Origin: Castanea sativa | Taxonomy: Eukaryota > Streptophyta > Magnoliopsida > Fagales > Fagaceae | DNA: 64,000 nt | Direction: 5' to 3' | NCBI RefSeq assembly: GCF_040712315.1 | Contig: NC_134020.1 | Location: 5,995,362 to 6,059,361 of the forward strand | Shown: positions 10,937 to 22,198 of the stretch, in pieces | Numbering within the stretch: the first letter of the stretch is position 1 | Layout: every line of letters begins with the position of its first letter | Program-made: the position numbers and the translations under genes | The notes under the pieces: model-generated | What the model was told of the DNA's origin: nothing | Database searches by the model: none | What the model saw: only the letters and a program-made list of their open reading frames with translations

Positions 10937-12827
10937 GATAAGCCAACAATCTTGCCTACAACACAACTTTATCTACATCACCTATGTGGTGTGCGTGAAG
11001 TGCACAATTGGACACACTGTCAACAAACTAATTGAAAAGGGGCCTTTCTTTCTTTCTTGATTTCGAGTACGTACGCGTTGTTGTACAATTAAATTTTAAT
11101 TACTCATGTCAAGTCCGCTACCTTGAACTGCAATAAAAACCAAACTATAATTGAAACTTGAAAGGGACTGAAACCTATAAGTTTTTATGTTCAGTGCTAT
11201 TCTAAAAAAAAAAAAGAAGAAGTTATTTTTTAGTAATATCAAGACCTCATAAATCTTTTTATCAATGTAGAGCTACACTGTCAACAAATCAAGCTTGAAA
11301 CCATCCCACATTCTAAAAAAATAAAAACTACCCCATTCTCATATCAAAAAAAAAAAAAAAAATCTAAGCAAAAACCAATTTCAACTGACTGTAAAATTAT
11401 GAAACTAAATTTAGCCTTTTATTTTCTTTCAAAATCAGATATGTTAGTGCCTAAATATAAGGATAAGGATGGAGAAGTTATAGTAGTGATTTTATAGTAG
11501 AAGTCTTTTTTTTTTGTGTCAAAAATATGGAAGAGATTTTAAAAAAAAAGAAAAAAAGAAAAAAAAAAAAGGAGATCGAGATAGAGAGAAAGCTATTTTA
11601 CTTAACGGTCAAATCATGTTCATGGGTGTGCCGAACCTCCTTAGATCTCATTGGATTGCATACTCCATTAAGTGAAAGGAACAAATGCCAAATCTGCATG
11701 AACTATATTCCGCTTTCCAACTTTCAAGCCCATGCTTAAACTAACTTGGAGAATTGCATTGGTTTACAAAATATTTTTTGGAATTTTTTAATGAGAAAAG
11801 TTTAAAGAATTTTTTAGGAAATATCTTTAAAAATATTTTATTGAAAACAAATTTTTAAACGTCAATTTAGATGTTGTTCCTACTGCTATGACCTTAAACT
11901 ACATTTATTTATTTTTATTCTCAACAAACAATCATGAAGTTTTTATACAATTTTTTTTCAAGATACTTCAATCATTAATTCCCAATTGTATTAGCCTTTT
12001 GTTAAGGTTAAAGCACCATTTAATACTTTATTTAAAAAAATCTCAAAATACAATTGTGGTTTTATACAATTAACATGTATCTCTTGCCATTAAATTTTCA
12101 ATTTAAACTTCTATTTACTTATGTTATGGATATGTAGTAAATGACTAAATTTTAGGATTAAAAAAACTACATTTTAGGATTAGACAAAAAATGGTAATTG
12201 TCATACATAAAGTTTGAAAAAAAGAACAACATCAACAATACTAGAAAAAAAAAAAAAAGTGGATGAATAGTTACTATATTTTAGGATCTTTTTAGGAACA
12301 TTTCCTTTAACAAAAAGCTTATTACTTTACTATTCCATAGAAAATGGTACGTACCTCATAAAATACAACATAAGTATGGATAATGATAGTCTGTCAGTTT
12401 AAAACTCATCAGATACTCACTAATATAAAAATTAGTAGAAGCATCCAAATCCCAATCCAAAAATGCAAGCCATGTATTTTTTTTATGGATAATTAATGAT
12501 TTTATGAAATAAAGTAAACATTTTGTAAATAATATTTTAGTCATATTTATCTTACAAATCATTACCTAAATTTAAATATATTCTCAAAACTTCTACCTCA
12601 AATAATAATTTAATAATTTTAAGAAGTGTAACTTATTTCTCCTATTTTACTAAAAATTTATTACAATTACACATATTATTACAATTCTTACATGTGATTA
12701 ATTTGTTCAAAATTAGTTCACTTTTTTGAGGTTTTAATACACTCTATTTGTGACAAGGAAAAATCTATTCATTATTGTGTATGTATGTGCAACAACCACT
12801 ATAAATTTTATTTAATTCTATGTAGGA
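10937..12827. other. AT-rich non-coding stretch
   Basis: Poly-A/T tracts and AT-rich DNA. The ORFs present are short and low-complexity, such as the lysine-rich one at 11527. No gene recognised. Confidence 0.5.
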
Positions 12828-13073
12828 ATGAGTTCGCAAAATACAGCGATGGTGGATACCGATGACATAGAATGTCGTCGAGAACAATGGAGATATTATG
12901 CTCGCTTGAGAATACAAAGAGAAGACAATGAAAGCAGAAATATTTGATTGGCAAGACGTCGTGCCAATTATGCAAGACAAAGACAACAAACTTTGGGTGG
13001 TGATCACATTTTAGTGGGAGGCCCAACAAATTGCAAACAATCTTATGATAAAAATGAGTATTATGTGTGGTGA
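12828..13073 (+). pseudogene. Possible Helitron-type ORF remnant, arginine-rich
   Basis: From the ATG at 12828 one frame reads about 81 codons with a single internal stop (TGA near 12945). It begins MSSQNTAMVDTDDIECRREQ and later has an RRRANYARQRQQ basic stretch. Repeated basic segments of this kind occur near the N-terminus of plant Helitron Rep/helicase proteins, and the position inside a proposed Helitron fits. Nothing downstream encodes Rep or helicase motifs. It could also be part of an unrelated gene. Confidence 0.3.
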
Positions 13074-13390
13074 AATAATTTTTCATCACATCCCTAGGTT
13101 TTTTTCTGTGATTGAAAAATGTAGTAATTCCAAATTATAATAAATGCTCTACATTAACCCTTACCCAAAAAATAGAAGAGCCTCACGCGCGTGCTCAGAG
13201 GGTAGTTGGTTATAAAGTTGATTTCGGAGTTCAACAAATTGCAAACAATCTTATGATAAAAATGAATATTATGTGTGGTGAAATAATTTTTCATCACACC
13301 CCTAGGTTTTTTTTGGTGATTGAAAAAAGTAGTAATTCCAAATTATTATAAATACTCTACATTAACCCTTACCCAAAAAATAAAAGAGCC
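13024..13390. repeat. Tandem duplication, period 208 bp
   Basis: caacaaattgcaaacaatct recurs at 13024 and 13232, and similarity continues for about 160 bases through taacccttacccaaaaaat. A few substitutions separate the copies. Confidence 0.9.
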
Positions 13391-13739
13391 TCTGAACACG
13401 CGCTCACGGCTAGTTAACAAATAAGAAAAAACACCCCCTTAGAGTGCTGCCACATATACAGCTTTTGAATAAAACAGCCTCACGTTAAAAACTCTGCCAA
13501 GCTTGCAATTAAAAAAAATATAAATTAAATAACCGGTTAAAAAAAAAACCATTAAAAAAAACGTTGCAATTAAAAAACATACCAAAAAAACAATTGATAC
13601 AGAGAAAGGGAAGGAAAAAAAAAGGGGTTGCGACACAAACAGCCAAGGAAAACCCTTCCCTGCCGATCTGCTTTTCACTCTGTTCTGTTCCTTCTCTGCG
13701 ACAGAGTGCAAACTTGCCCACTTAGATTTCTAACACCAA

Positions 13740-15119
13740 GTCAGCTTAAAGTCCGAAGAGAACGATCGTTACATCGTTTGAAGTTCTTTTAATAACCGTT
13801 TGGAATAAGCTGATAGAGAAAGAGAGAGAGCGATAGAGAGACGGAAAGTCTAAATAATCAGTAGATGTGAGAGACAGAAAGATAAATCTGAGGGGCGCCA
13901 TTACAAGTTCTGACAATCAGAATCGCTCCAGGTAAAGTTCTGTTTTTAATTTTACAAATTGAGGGTTTTTTTTTTTTTTGGGAGAAACATTTGTGCATAA
14001 TTTATGATTTAGATTCGGGTATTTTGGTTTGATTGGTTATGATTTTGGTTTTTCAATTAGGAGTAGTTTTGTTTAATTAGTTTAAACAAATGGGTTAGAT
14101 TTAGGTTCTAGGGATTTTTGTTAGAAGTTAATTTGTTTAGGGTATCTAGCTTGGCTTAAATTGGTTTTAGGTATCTACAATCGATTTTGCCCAATTTGGG
14201 TCGCTTTGATTTTGAATTTGCTTTCCCATTTAGAGTAAGATGAAGATTTGCTCTGTCACTCAAAACACAAATCTTTAATAATCAAAACCACACCAAAGTT
14301 TTATTTTAAAATTTTATTTTTTTGGGTCTGTTGTTTCTGAATGGTCCCTTTTTAAAAGCCAATGGAAATCTGCGGTGAAATTTTATACAAATTAGATTTA
14401 CTATGATTGCCCTGTTTTTTAAATTCCTCTCACTTGGATATCCCTGCCAAAAAAAAAAAAAAAAAGCAGTATCGGTGCATGTTCTATTAGTGCTCTCAAT
14501 CATGTTATGATTTTAGAATCGTAATTAGATTGGCCCATGAAAGAATCATCCTTAAATTGTGTTCTCTGTGTATGGTATGTTAGCGCTCTCAATTATGCTA
14601 TGAAACTAGAATCATAACAGATTGCAATATAGAAAACCAGAAAACCATAAGTTCTCTTAGAAAACATTATAAATTGCTATACACTCTAAACTTTCAGATT
14701 TTACAAAATAATGTTGCAGAGAAGAGATGGGGCAGAGCAGCAAAGCAGTAGATCATATGGTAGTTGCAGTGACTATTGAAAGGATGGAGGGAAGGTGTTT
14801 TCTTTTGTCTTGAATGATTGGGTTTGATGTTCAGGTGAGATGCGGCATTTGGGTTTGAGTTTTTACATGCTCAAAATTGATCCATGAAGGAAATACCATA
14901 TTGCCAAGTAGTTTTTCTGCTGAATTATATTTTGATTTTTTATAAAGTTGTTTTAAAAGATTATCATGAAATTTTAGCTTGAACTAATGATGTTTCAGGC
15001 AGTCTTCTTATTACAAAATGTCATTTATATGGTGAGATATGTCATTTTGCCTTACTTTGTTCAGTTCTCTTTTACAGGGTGTTGCTGTTGCATTTCCTGT
15101 TTATTTTGCAACACAGAGG
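13740..15119 (+). pseudogene. Possible captured spliced exons (unidentified gene)
   Basis: A leader-like segment rich in GAGA ends at a 5' splice-like gctccag|gtaaag (about 13931). A second candidate exon follows tgttgcag (14718) and contains an ATG reading MGQSSKAVDHMVVAVTIERM. A third is bounded by cttttacag and cacagag|gtaagt (15079-15119). The spacing and splice signals look like gene structure, but the joined frame is ambiguous and the protein is not recognised. Capture by the surrounding Helitron is one explanation; a non-coding RNA or a nearby host gene remnant is another. Confidence 0.3.
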
Positions 15120-17157
15120 TAAGTTCTATGACGACACCAATTAGTTAACCCTTTTGAAAGTTTTTATTTTTTACTTCAAATATTTATTTGTTTGCTTTTT
15201 GTTTCAGTGCGTAAAAAAAAAATCATAGTTAGTAAGTACATATGTAAATAAGAGAATCGTTACATTAATGATAATAGCTGTGGTGATAATTGTTAAGGGT
15301 GTTAGATGTCACTGCAATGCTAGCAGCATGGTGTGAAAGAAATTTTAGGTGGTCATAGAGAGAGCAGTTGTTCAGAGGTTATCAATTTGGTGGTTGTTAT
15401 TGTAGTGTTTGGTAGTGTTGAAGATAGGGAAGACAGTGCTGTGAGGCATTGGAGGAGATGCTCATTATGGTTGAGCTTAGTTATGTTGTGCAATATTAAT
15501 ATACAGTGTTAGTATTTATTCCTTTACTTTCTATTGTCCGAGTATCTTATCCATAAATATATGTTGGGATTATTATGGAGACCATAAAGCAAAGGTAGAA
15601 GCTAGAAGAAGGAAAGGAGCATCCTACATTCTACATGTGAACTTGATGCAATTAGCATCAACATGTGGGTTGAAAAACACCATAATCATGTTTAATTTTA
15701 TGATTTCATGAAAATTTCAAATAGATTTTTCATTATTACGTGCCAAAAGTTAGATGAAGCTTGCTTTAGTCTTTATATGTCATTTTTGGATTTTTTTCCT
15801 TCCTCTGAATGATTTATTAATTCCTTTTGTTCGCGTCTCATGTTATTTTTGCTGATAATAAGATAAAAGATATAAATTTCAAGAATTCTTTTATTTTCTT
15901 GGAAATTTCAAATTTTAGATAAAGGCATTTGATTTTCATAGGAATTGAAACTTTATGGAAAATGTCAGTGTATTAGGTCAAATTTTTTCAAATCTTAGCA
16001 TCTATCTAGAGATGGTTTCTTTGAATAGAAGGGTACCTCATGCATAGCACGGGTATTAGGCTAGCTATATATAAAAGCAGAAGTTTTGCCCTACTGAAAT
16101 ATATAGAGACAGAGATAGAGAGATACATAGATACAGTCCGTAAGATCCCCCTGACTCAAACTTCTTCAAAATCAGTCCAAAGGTGAGGTAGAAATGGAGG
16201 CCAGCATAGGTACCCTTTCTTCCATCAATATGGCCCTTGATTATATTTTTGATTCCATTGAAAATATCAAATCTACTCTTCTTTCTTTTTCTTATTAAAG
16301 ATACATAATTAGTCATAGAGCGAAATATTTAATATAGTTCCTAGAGTTGAGTATCAGTGTATGTTTCTATGAAAACCTTTCATTATATACATTGGAATTT
16401 GACAATGACTGTGTTGTTTTCATTTCTGTGTGAGTGTTGGTTTGTGGTGTGATGACAAAGTGAGAGGGAGTGTGAATCTTTAGCTACTACAGGTAAAGTT
16501 TTTTTTCCCCCTTTCCTTCTTAGATCTGGGCATGAAATATGAATTAGTTTTGAGTAATTTGGTTGGATTGATTTTTATTTAGGTATTTGGGTCACATTAG
16601 GTTTTGATTTGATTTTTTCGTCTCTTTAAATCTGTCTTTCTCGATTTAATTTACAATAAGCCTATTAAATTAGATTTGCTTTTGTTATGTTTTATAGATT
16701 ACTACAATTAAAATAAATTTGGGATTTCACTATAAAGAAATGGAATGCTTACTAGGCTTCCCATGACTTATTCCCCAACAGGTATAAGCATGTCCCAAAT
16801 GGGTATTGTTGCATTTTGCTGTTTGAGTGAAATAATTAATTATTGAATTTGAGTTTAATTTTTTTTTTACATATTCTGGAGTATTTTCATAAAACCCAAT
16901 TTCTGTATATGTAAATTTAAATGCTATTTAAGAAGAATAGAAAGTAGTTTGTTCCTCTTAATTCCTCAAGTTTCTTCTTTTTTTTTTTTTTTGGTGCTTG
17001 ATCAGTATTTTTCCCCCTAAAACAGAATTAAATTCTTCTTTCATAAGAGACACCTAGAGAGTTGTTACTAATTTTTGTGGTATTGGTTGGAGTACTTGGT
17101 AGACCCTATTTAAGTTTATTTTTAATTTTTTATTATCAATATGCTTGATTAGTTCTC
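15120..17157. other. Non-coding AT-rich stretch with a Helitron-like 3' end
   Basis: No gene seen. Near 16032-16064, catgcatagcacgggtatta is followed by ggCTAG, resembling a decayed Helitron 3' hairpin and CTRR end; the next base is C, not T. Confidence 0.35.
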
Positions 17158-17197
17158 CGCCCACCCCCCGCCCCCTCCCCTCCCCCTCCCCCCCCGC
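17158..17197 (-). promoter_or_regulatory. G-quadruplex-capable tract (G-rich on minus strand)
   Basis: A 40-base almost pure C tract in runs of 3-8 C separated by single bases. The minus strand therefore has at least five runs of three or more G with one-base loops. This composition is isolated in AT-rich DNA. Confidence 0.8.
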
Positions 17198-17806
17198 GTA
17201 TATTTGATGCTTGTTTACCCAACTTATTGTATGTCGTCTACAGAGCACTGTAATGGCACTCCAATGCCCAATCAAATAAGCAACCGTAGCAGGAGAGAAG
17301 GTAGCATAGGTTGTAACACCAGCAATTGACTTAGCATTCGAATCAGCATCTAAGCCAGATTATGGTTTTGATATTAACTTATGATGTTAGGTTTTGTTTA
17401 ATTGAAAAATGTGGCATGGGACAAATGTGTCACACTTCTTATATATATTCATCGATTTGTGAGGGTCTCCATATTAAGAAGAGTTTAGCCAAACACTCAT
17501 ACTTAATATTTGTAAACAATTTGTATTATAAAAAAATTAGTTGATGTGTGTTCGTCGTTATCACAAGATGAAGATAGACTTAGGGTGGTATAGTTATCTT
17601 AGTATTAAAACTTATTCTATTATTCCTTATAACATTTGTATATGCCTTTCAATTTTTTATGATATAAGTTTTATTTTAAAGTCTAATGTTAGTTTATTTC
17701 AGCAATTAGTTAAATTAAAATGCACTGCCCAAACGAGTTATAATGTTCTTTATAATACATTATATTGTTAAATTAAGTTTATTGTTTTTTTAATATGTAA
17801 AATGAC

Positions 17807-17843
17807 CCCGTGCATTGCGCGGGTTAAATGCAAGTATAGCTAA
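17807..17843 (+). repeat. GC-rich hairpin, decayed Helitron-like 3' end
   Basis: CCCGTGC (17807-17813) pairs with GCGCGGG (17817-17823) with one G-T pair and loop att. CTAA follows 16 bases later. Similar to Helitron termini, but the following base is A and the spacing is long. Confidence 0.35.
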
Positions 17844-18082
17844 AGTTTAGAGAAAATCTAATTAGATTTTAATTACATTCTCAATTGTGTCCAATTTAAT
17901 TTTTAATTTAGTGTCGAATGATTAATTGAGTGCAAAAATTGAAGAGTCTAAATCCAATTAGATTCTAAATTGAATTTCAATTGAAATCCAATTTTTTGCC
18001 ATGTATCCATCTAATTTTTTAATTTTTATGGTAAGTGAATTATTAAGTACAAAAATTGAGAAGTATAAAACCAATTAAATTT

Positions 18083-18088
18083 TGAATC

Positions 18089-18122
<34 letters not shown>

Positions 18123-18140
18123 GTACGTACGTATGTATAT
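18083..18140. repeat. (TA)n / (GTAT)n microsatellite
   Basis: A TA run followed by repeated GTAT/GTAC tetranucleotides, ending near 18140. Confidence 0.9.
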
Positions 18141-18440
18141 AATTAAAAACCATTTCATATTTTAGAAATGTATGATTTAAAAGAAAATATAAGCTAATAC
18201 CATGTGTATAATTTGAACTTCATCTCAAAAAAAGTTTAATTTGAATGGTAGAATTATAATTTCTTTTAAGTGTATCCGTGTATACAGACGGGTTACATCC
18301 TAGTCTTTAGTAATGATAAAGCTTTTTTTTTTGGTTGAGAGACAGTAATGATAAAGCTTGATTTCTATTCTCGTTAATATTCTTGTATTCCGGCTATTAC
18401 TGTTTCAAATCTATTGAATTAAAAAATGTAAAACAACGAT

Positions 18441-18442
<2 letters not shown>

Positions 18443-18475
<33 letters not shown>
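18443..18475. repeat. (GA)n microsatellite
   Basis: Uninterrupted GA run of about 30 bases in otherwise unremarkable AT-rich DNA between the Helitron end and the LINE. Confidence 0.95.
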
Positions 18476-18478
<3 letters not shown>

Positions 18479-18812
18479 ACATATGCAATGTTTCTTAGGG
18501 ACATATAAACACCAAAACTGAGGGATACTGAAGGCTGAAGCAAAACATAAAACCGAAAAAGAATATATACTATAATTTATTTATAAAAAAGAAAAAAGAA
18601 AAAAAAAGAAGAATAAACAATCTGGGAAAAAAAGTCAAAAAACACAAAGTGAGGACAACATGTTTCTGATTCATCGGCGAGAAAATCTTTGTTAGACGTT
18701 CTCCTCAGATTCCGCTGCCAACATCACCATGTACTATATATATATTTTTATGGGAAGACTGCAATAACATTTATTAAAAATGAAAAGCTACAAGTACATC
18801 GTGGTTAGGAGC

Positions 18813-19484
18813 TTATTCAATGAAATAAAGATTCTCTTCAACCCAAACAAAGAAATTAGCAATGCTTAGAGCGTGTTTTGCTAATAAGTGAGCTGGTTTA
18901 TTGCTTTGTCTACATACATGGAAAAAGTCCACACGACGAAAGCCATGAGAAGCAGCCACAGAGCTATACACCAGAGCAGCAACAGATGCAGGTAGAGGCA
19001 ATGATTCATTCAAAGCATTTATCAATATCTGCGAGTCACTTTCAAGAGTAAAATCCTGGATGGACTAGTCTTTAGCAAGCTGCAGTCCGACCTCCACAGC
19101 CTTTGCTTCGGCCTCAATAGCCCCAAGAGTGGCCATAATCTTCTTACTGCATGCAGCGATCAAATTGCCTTCCGCATCCCTGATCAGTACCCCCACTCCA
19201 GCCATTTTTTGCACCGCGAATACAGCCCCATCCACATTTATTTTGTAGCGGTTAGTTGTCGGTGGAACCCAGCTCGAAGTGCCAATTGCCTTTGGAGAAA
19301 CTGGATCTTCAGAACACTCTTGGTACTCCCATAAATAGTCCAGCAACCACTGAAGCAAAGCCCCACTATTTTCTTCTCTCCCCTGTTTCTGCATTCGTTT
19401 ATATTCGTCCATATTGCCCATGCCACCATTATTACTTTCTCGACCCTGCAATGTTCCCACTGAGCCACCATAACAACATACCAC
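18813..19484 (-). pseudogene. LINE ORF2: C-terminal RNase H domain
   Basis: Degrades RNA in RNA-DNA hybrids during LINE replication. Two frames cover it: a 139-codon part containing YKINVDGAVF, GVGVLIRDAEGNLIAA and GAIEAEAKAVEVGLQLAKD, and a 70-codon part starting at an internal methionine with LINALNESLP, DFFHVCRQSNKPAHLLAKHA and ending WVEENLYFIE before the stop near 18813. Catalytic acids are visible (D of VDGA, E of AIEAEA, D of LESDS between the two parts, D/H region near KPAH). A stop near 19065 separates the parts. This is the plant RVT_3-type RNase H typical of plant L1 elements. It closes ORF2; the RT and zinc domain lie upstream on the same strand. Confidence 0.85.
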
Positions 19485-19546
19485 ATCAAGTCCAAGAAGG
19501 AATTAAAACACAAGCTATTACTGTCATGAAACAGATTCGACAGAAC

Positions 19547-19849
19547 CTAAATGTCACGAGATCTAGGACAATCACAGAATAGGTGACCTAAAGATTCTAC
19601 CCCCGCCTGGCATTCCTCACAGCAAGCCTCCAACAGCACCTTTCTCTTCACTAAATTCTCCTTTGTGAGCAGAATATCTTTGCAAGTTCTCCAAGTGAAG
19701 TGGTTGAACTTATGGGGGACTTTCAATCGCCATAAGCTTTTCCAGAACTTCCTTAGGTTGTTGTCATCTGACATAGCCCCTACTGCATCCCCAAAACCCA
19801 TATCAATTGCAATTTTGTAGGCACTTCGAACGCTAAATACACCATTCAC
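19547..19849 (-). pseudogene. LINE ORF2: zf-RVT zinc-binding domain
   Basis: About 100 codons, starting NGVFSVRSAYKIAIDMGFGD and reaching KFWKSLWRLKVPHKFNHFTW, then CCEECQAGVESLGHLFCDCP. The Cys/His set (C-x2-C, H-x3-C-x-C) matches the zinc-binding region found in reverse transcriptases of plant L1 elements. The frame is open through the domain but is separated from RT and RNase H by stops and frameshifts. Confidence 0.85.
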
Positions 19850-20224
19850 CGTTGGAGCTCAAATTTGCTTATCATCTAGTAAGTTAGAGCTTAGGGCGAT
19901 ACCACATATAGCATCAGCTTCATGAGTAAGGAAAACCTGTCGAACTAAGTCATTTTTCCACAGTCCTTCATCTCTGTCTGTTAACTCTTCAACCCGAGCC
20001 TCCAATGGAGATAAGAAGGAGGTGAGATAACTTTATGCGTTGAGGGAGTAGGGAGCAACTTATCTCTCCAAATCTAGATGCTGCGCCTGTTGCCCACTTG
20101 CCATCTGATACCACGTCTCGAGGTTACTCCCCAAGCTTGCATGAGCAAAATCACAGTTAATAAAATATCTTGCTTTAAAGACTCGATACATCAAAGAGTC
20201 TTTTCTGGATTGAAGCCTTCATCC

Positions 20225-21926
20225 CTATTTAGCCGACACTACTAAATTAAATTGCTTTAATTTTTTAAAACCCATTCCACCACAAGCCTTTGGAGAGCAC
20301 AATTTTTTCCAACTAATCCACGCCATTTTCCATTCGTCTTTACACTGCCCCCACCAAAAATTCCTGATCAAGCTTGTCATTTCATCACAAAGCTTATCTG
20401 GGATTTTGAAGCAACTCATGGTATAGGTAGGAATCACTTAGGCAACTGCTTTAATCAGCACTTCCTTGCCAGCCTTAGATAGAAGTTTTTCCTTCCACCC
20501 TACAAGTTTTTTGGCTAGTTTCTTTTTAACTTCTTTGAAAGTATTTTTTTTATTCCTCCCCACTAAAGATGGGAGTCCCAAATATTTTTCGTGCTGCTTA
20601 ATCACTTGAGCCCCAAATCTAGACTTTATCTCATCCTAGATCTCCTTGGCTGTATTACTACTGAAAAAAATAGATGTTTTTGCTCGATTCAAGTGCTAAC
20701 TAGATGCTTACTCATAAACTTGCAGAGTATGCTGTAATGCCTCGCATTCTTCAATGGTGGCTTTGCAAAAAATAATGCTATCATTTGCAAAAAAAATAAG
20801 TGAGAAATACTAGGGCCCCCTACATATAGATATTCCTTCCACGTTACCTTCCACCACGACTTTTTTAATCAAAGCCAAGAGACCTTCAACATAGAGTAAG
20901 AATAAATAGGGTGATAAGGGGTCACCTTGGCAGATGCCATGGGTAGGAACAATATGCCCACTAGGCTTCCCATTTATTCTGATGGTATAGGTAACTGAAG
21001 AGAGACACTACATCATTTGGCTCCTCCATCTTGCAAAAAACCCTAACTTCTCCATAATTTTGTCAAGATAAGCCCACTCCACCCTATCATATGCTTTATT
21101 CATATCTAACTTTAGCATCATTTCACCTTTAGTCCCAATTTCCTTTTGGTTAATGTGGTGCATCATTTCAAAAGCCACTAGCACATTATTAGTAATGAAT
21201 CTTCCATTCACAAAAAACATTGAGTATCACTAATAATAGAAGGGAGGATTTTCTTAAGCCTGTTTGCTAGAGTTTTAGATGCAAGTTTATAAATTACATT
21301 ACACAGGCTAATCGGTCTATATTCTGTTACTCTAGTGGGGTTATTTGTTTTAGGAACCAAAACAATATGTGTCTCATCAAATTTTGGAGGAGTAATACCA
21401 AAATTTAAGAAATCTAATATAGTTTTGGTAACTAAATTCCCCACAGTAGACTAGAAGTGTTGGAAGAAGAGAGGGAGCATATCGTCAAGACCTAGGGCTT
21501 TTAAGCGGTACATTTGTTTTAGAGCTTGGTGCACTTCACATGCTTGGAATTCCTTGATGAGCCAAGAGTTCATATCTCGAGTAACCTTAGGCTGTACAGC
21601 TTCTAGAATCTCAGAGAAGTCAACGGGGTGTGAGGAAGTAAACAATTCAAAGTAGTAGTCAACGAAAACCTTCTTAATTACCTCAGCTTCTGCCTGCCAA
21701 ACCTAATCTGAATCGAGTATCCTTTAAATCAAATTCTTCCTGAAATGAGAAGAAGCCTTGGCATGAAAAAATCTGGTATTGTGTCACCTGCTTGAAACCA
21801 GCTTAGCCAAGACCTCGGCTTCCACATAGCATCCTCCCTATCTACCCAACAATTTAAATCCACTCTAGTTTCCTTTATCTCTTTGATCAACTCTGGTGAG
21901 GCTTCTTGCATCTCCAACCACTCCAA
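20225..21926 (-). pseudogene. LINE ORF2: reverse transcriptase, decayed
   Basis: Copies LINE RNA into DNA at the target nick. Read from 21926 down: pre-RT linker with WKPRSWLSWFQAGDT; RT fingers with ETHIVLVPKTNNP, YRPISLCNVIYKLASKTLAN (21208-21444); NGRFITNNVLVAFEMMHHIN, LKLDMNKAYDRVEWAYLDKI (21008-21220); then the palm motif, which reads F-A-N-D (20780-20791) instead of the expected F-A-D-D; and a thumb-like part with [12 protein letters not shown] and RNFWWG (20225-20437). Several stops and frameshifts separate these blocks. The Asp-to-Asn change in the catalytic pair would by itself disable polymerisation. Confidence 0.9.
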
Positions 21927-21955
21927 TCGTTTCTGTAGATAATTAATCTATTTAC

Positions 21956-22198
21956 CCATGTGCCCAAACTCAGTTTGGTTCCAAGCATCCAACCAGGTTC
22001 TACATGATTCCAAACACGATAGAATCAAGAAGGCCACATTAGAGACCAACCCTCACCCTAAGTTTGACACGATATCCTCATACCTTACATCCTTCAGCCA
22101 CATCGATTCGAACCTGAATAGCTTTCTAGGCTTCTTTTTGTTTTGTTTTTTATGCTTTTGATTTGTTAGCAAAGCTCACAAATCAAAAGAGGGGCATT
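21956..22198 (+). mobile_element. 3' end and polypurine tract of a Tat-type element
   Basis: Runs from the LINE boundary to a purine tract (aaaagaggggcat, about 22184-22196) directly followed by TGTAGACACC. The preceding words agctcacaaatcaaaag are almost identical to those before LTR-III (49305-49331). Two possible hairpins are present: TGGTT/AACCA (21976-21995) and TGATTC/GAATCA (22005-22027). Confidence 0.75.

Larger units (their letters stand above)
8636..18303 (+). mobile_element. Probable Helitron, decayed, with nested solo LTR
   Basis: The left end reads TCTATACTACTATTTAAGGG preceded by A, matching plant Helitron 5' termini. The right end has a short hairpin (CCGT 18276-18279 with ACGG 18288-18291), then CTAG at 18300-18303 followed by T, the Helitron CTRR-T terminus and A/T insertion site. 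Two similar GC-rich hairpins near 16040 and 17815 suggest nested or older 3' ends. Inside are a solo LTR, a possible remnant of an arginine-rich Helitron-type ORF (12828-13073) and possible spliced exons (13740-15119). No Rep/helicase ORF remains. The two ends may belong to different copies. Confidence 0.5.
18731..21955 (-). mobile_element. 5'-truncated L1-type LINE
   Basis: Minus-strand order from high to low coordinates: linker before RT, reverse transcriptase, zf-RVT zinc-binding domain, plant-type RNase H, short 3' UTR. The endonuclease and ORF1 are missing, as expected for 5' truncation during target-primed reverse transcription. The 3' end on the minus strand finishes in an A/TA-rich tail (complement of about 18733-18750). 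The flanks accatgtac (left) and acccatgtgc (right) could be a degraded target-site duplication, but this is weak. It is inserted in the 3' end of a Tat-type element (21956-22198). Confidence 0.85.

Noticed and set aside
17054..17275. Minus ORF with glycine/arginine repeats
   Set aside because: Product of translating the C-rich tract; better explained as a G-quadruplex-capable sequence.
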